5,781 bases of DNA from Rhizobacter sp. (GTDB taxonomy: Bacteria; Pseudomonadota; Gammaproteobacteria; Burkholderiales; Burkholderiaceae_C): contig JANYFX010000366.1 of NCBI GenBank assembly GCA_025359585.1, positions 1 through 5,781 of the forward strand, written 5' to 3'. Position 1 is the stretch's first letter. The number at the start of each line of letters is the position of its first letter. A program made the position numbers and the translations under genes. Below, in pieces: positions 4,604-5,781 of the stretch. The notes beneath the pieces are model-generated. The model was not told the origin of the DNA. It ran no database searches and worked only from the letters and a program-made list of their open reading frames with translations.

Positions 4604-5781
4604 ATGTCACTTCGCATTCACAACACCCTGACCAGGGAGCTGGTGAGCTTCACGCCGATCGAGCCGGGCCACGTGCGCATGTACGTCTGCGGCATCACCA
4701 TCTACGACCTGTGCCATGTGGGCCACGCCCGCATGATGGTCGCGTTCGACCTGATCTACGGCTGGCTGCGCACGCTCGGTTACCGCGTGACCTACGTGCG
4801 CAACATCACCGACATCGACGACAAGATCATCCGGCGCGCGCTCGAGCGCAACATTCCGATCCGGCAACTGACCGACGAGATGGTGCAGGCGATGTACTCC
4901 GACCTCGACGCGCTCGGCGTGGCCCGACCCACGCACGAGCCACGTGCCACCGAACACGTGCCGCAGATGCTCGCGATGATCGGCACGCTCGAAGCCAAGG
5001 GCCTGGCCTATCGCGCATCGAACGGCGACGTGAACTACTCGGTGCGCAAGTTCCCCGGCTACGGCAAGCTCTCGGGCAAGTCGATCGACGAGCTGCGTTC
5101 CGGCGAGCGGGTGGCCGTGCTCGACGGCAAGGAAGATCCGCTTGACTTCGTGCTCTGGAAGGCCGCCAAGCCGGAGGAGCCGGCCGACGCCAAGTACGAA
5201 TCGGGCTACGGCATGGGTCGACCGGGCTGGCACATCGAATGCTCGGCGATGGCCTGCGCGCTGCTCGGCGAGCACTTCGACCTGCACGGCGGCGGCGCCG
5301 ACCTGCAGTTCCCGCACCACGAGAACGAGATTGCGCAAAGCGAAGGCGCGACCGGCAAGGGGCCGGCCGTGATCTGGGCGCACAACGGCCTGCTGAACGT
5401 CGACCACGTGAAGATGTCGAAGTCGCTCGGCAACTTCTTCACCATCCGCGAGGTGATGGCGCGCTACGACGGCGAAACGATCCGCTTCTTCATGCTGCGC
5501 ACGCATTACCGCAGCCCGTTCAATTTCAGCGACGCGAGCCTCGACGACGCGCGCGCCGCGCTGCGACGGCTGTACACCGCGCTCGAAGGCCTGGCCGTGC
5601 CCGACCGCGAAGTCGACTGGGCGCAGCCGCAGGCCGCGACCTTCCGCGCCGAGATGAACGAAGACTTCAATACGCCGGGCGCGGTGGCGGTGTTGTTCGA
5701 GCTCGCGAACGAGGTCAACCGCACACGCTCCGTCGATGCCGCCGCGTTGCTGAAGGGCTTGGCCGCGACGCTCGGCTTCCT
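4604..5781 (+). CDS. cysS: Cysteinyl-tRNA synthetase (3' truncated by window edge)
   Basis: This class I aminoacyl-tRNA synthetase charges tRNA-Cys with cysteine in the cytoplasm. From the ATG at 4604 the frame is open to the window edge, giving 392 complete residues of a protein that is 461 aa in E. coli; the last part of the C-terminal anticodon-recognition region is missing. Visible features in order: the N-terminal family segment HNTLTRE (6-12), MYVCG with zinc ligand C29, the HIGH-type motif HVGH at 38-41, YVRNITDIDDKI (64-75), GRPGWHIECSAM (205-216) with zinc ligand C213, HGGGADLQFPHHENE (228-242) with zinc ligands H238 and E242, and the catalytic loop KMSKS at 270-274. All four zinc ligands match E. 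coli C28, C209, H234 and E238. The start aligns with that of E. coli CysRS; no clear Shine-Dalgarno is visible. The gene is transcribed divergently from the TPR-ppiA-ppiB-lpxH-mtfA cluster. Confidence 0.98.
   Translation, partial: MSLRIHNTLTRELVSFTPIEPGHVRMYVCGITIYDLCHVGHARMMVAFDLIYGWLRTLGYRVTYVRNITDIDDKIIRRALERNIPIRQLTDEMVQAMYSDLDALGVARPTHEPRATEHVPQMLAMIGTLEAKGLAYRASNGDVNYSVRKFPGYGKLSGKSIDELRSGERVAVLDGKEDPLDFVLWKAAKPEEPADAKYESGYGMGRPGWHIECSAMACALLGEHFDLHGGGADLQFPHHENEIAQSEGATGKGPAVIWAHNGLLNVDHVKMSKSLGNFFTIREVMARYDGETIRFFMLRTHYRSPFNFSDASLDDARAALRRLYTALEGLAVPDREVDWAQPQAATFRAEMNEDFNTPGAVAVLFELANEVNRTRSVDAAALLKGLAATLGF

Noticed and set aside
4375..4617. N-terminal extension of the TPR protein up to the ATG at 4617
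   Set aside because: It would run through the divergent promoter region and into the cysS start, bury the signal peptide at residue 82, and adds low-complexity Arg/Pro/Ser sequence.
4607..5506. Minus-strand open frame of about 299 codons opposite cysS
   Set aside because: It is antisense to unmistakable CysRS motifs, has a His/Val/Arg-biased composition and no recognisable domain.
4604..5781. HVGH instead of HIGH in CysRS as an unusual active site
   Set aside because: Ile/Val exchange at this position is a conservative change seen within class I synthetases; all zinc ligands and KMSKS are intact.
1..5781. Mobile elements, CRISPR arrays, tRNA/rRNA genes, toxin-antitoxin or defence genes
   Set aside because: None were found on reading both strands: the window is tightly packed with housekeeping genes of uniform codon use and has no long direct repeats, transposase motifs or tRNA-like cloverleaf.

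Overview
The window is an ordinary chromosomal housekeeping region from a GC-rich Gram-negative bacterium, most likely a betaproteobacterium of the order Burkholderiales (inferred from strongly G/C-ending codons, the protein sequences and the gene order; no rRNA or other taxonomic marker is present). An LpxH enzyme and two exported proteins indicate an outer membrane and periplasm.

Layout: positions 2-1078 (+) hold the C-terminal half of the ClpA unfoldase, cut by the left edge and followed by a clear intrinsic terminator (1101-1122). A compact minus-strand cluster faces it, with transcription running from about 4374 down to 1132: a small exported TPR protein (3823-4374), a periplasmic cyclophilin PpiA (3212-3784), a cytoplasmic cyclophilin PpiB (2709-3209, possibly starting at 3215), the lipid A enzyme LpxH (1905-2690) and an MtfA-type zinc peptidase (1132-1902). 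Spacers are 38 nt or less and two junctions touch or nearly touch, so one operon is likely. A non-coding divergent region (4375-4603) separates this cluster from cysS (4604 to the right edge, +), which encodes cysteinyl-tRNA synthetase and lacks its C-terminal end.

How the genes fit together: the cluster mixes protein folding (two prolyl isomerases), outer-membrane lipid A synthesis (LpxH), a protease and a periplasmic TPR protein. It carries the same ppiB-lpxH pair divergent from cysS that is known in E. coli, so this is an old neighbourhood with local additions (TPR gene, ppiA, mtfA).

I found no mobile element, CRISPR array, tRNA, rRNA or defence system, and nothing that looks like a new multi-gene system. 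The least explained stretch is the cysS upstream region, where inverted repeats could fold into two mutually exclusive stems (4493-4579). All coding regions are intact apart from truncation at the window edges.
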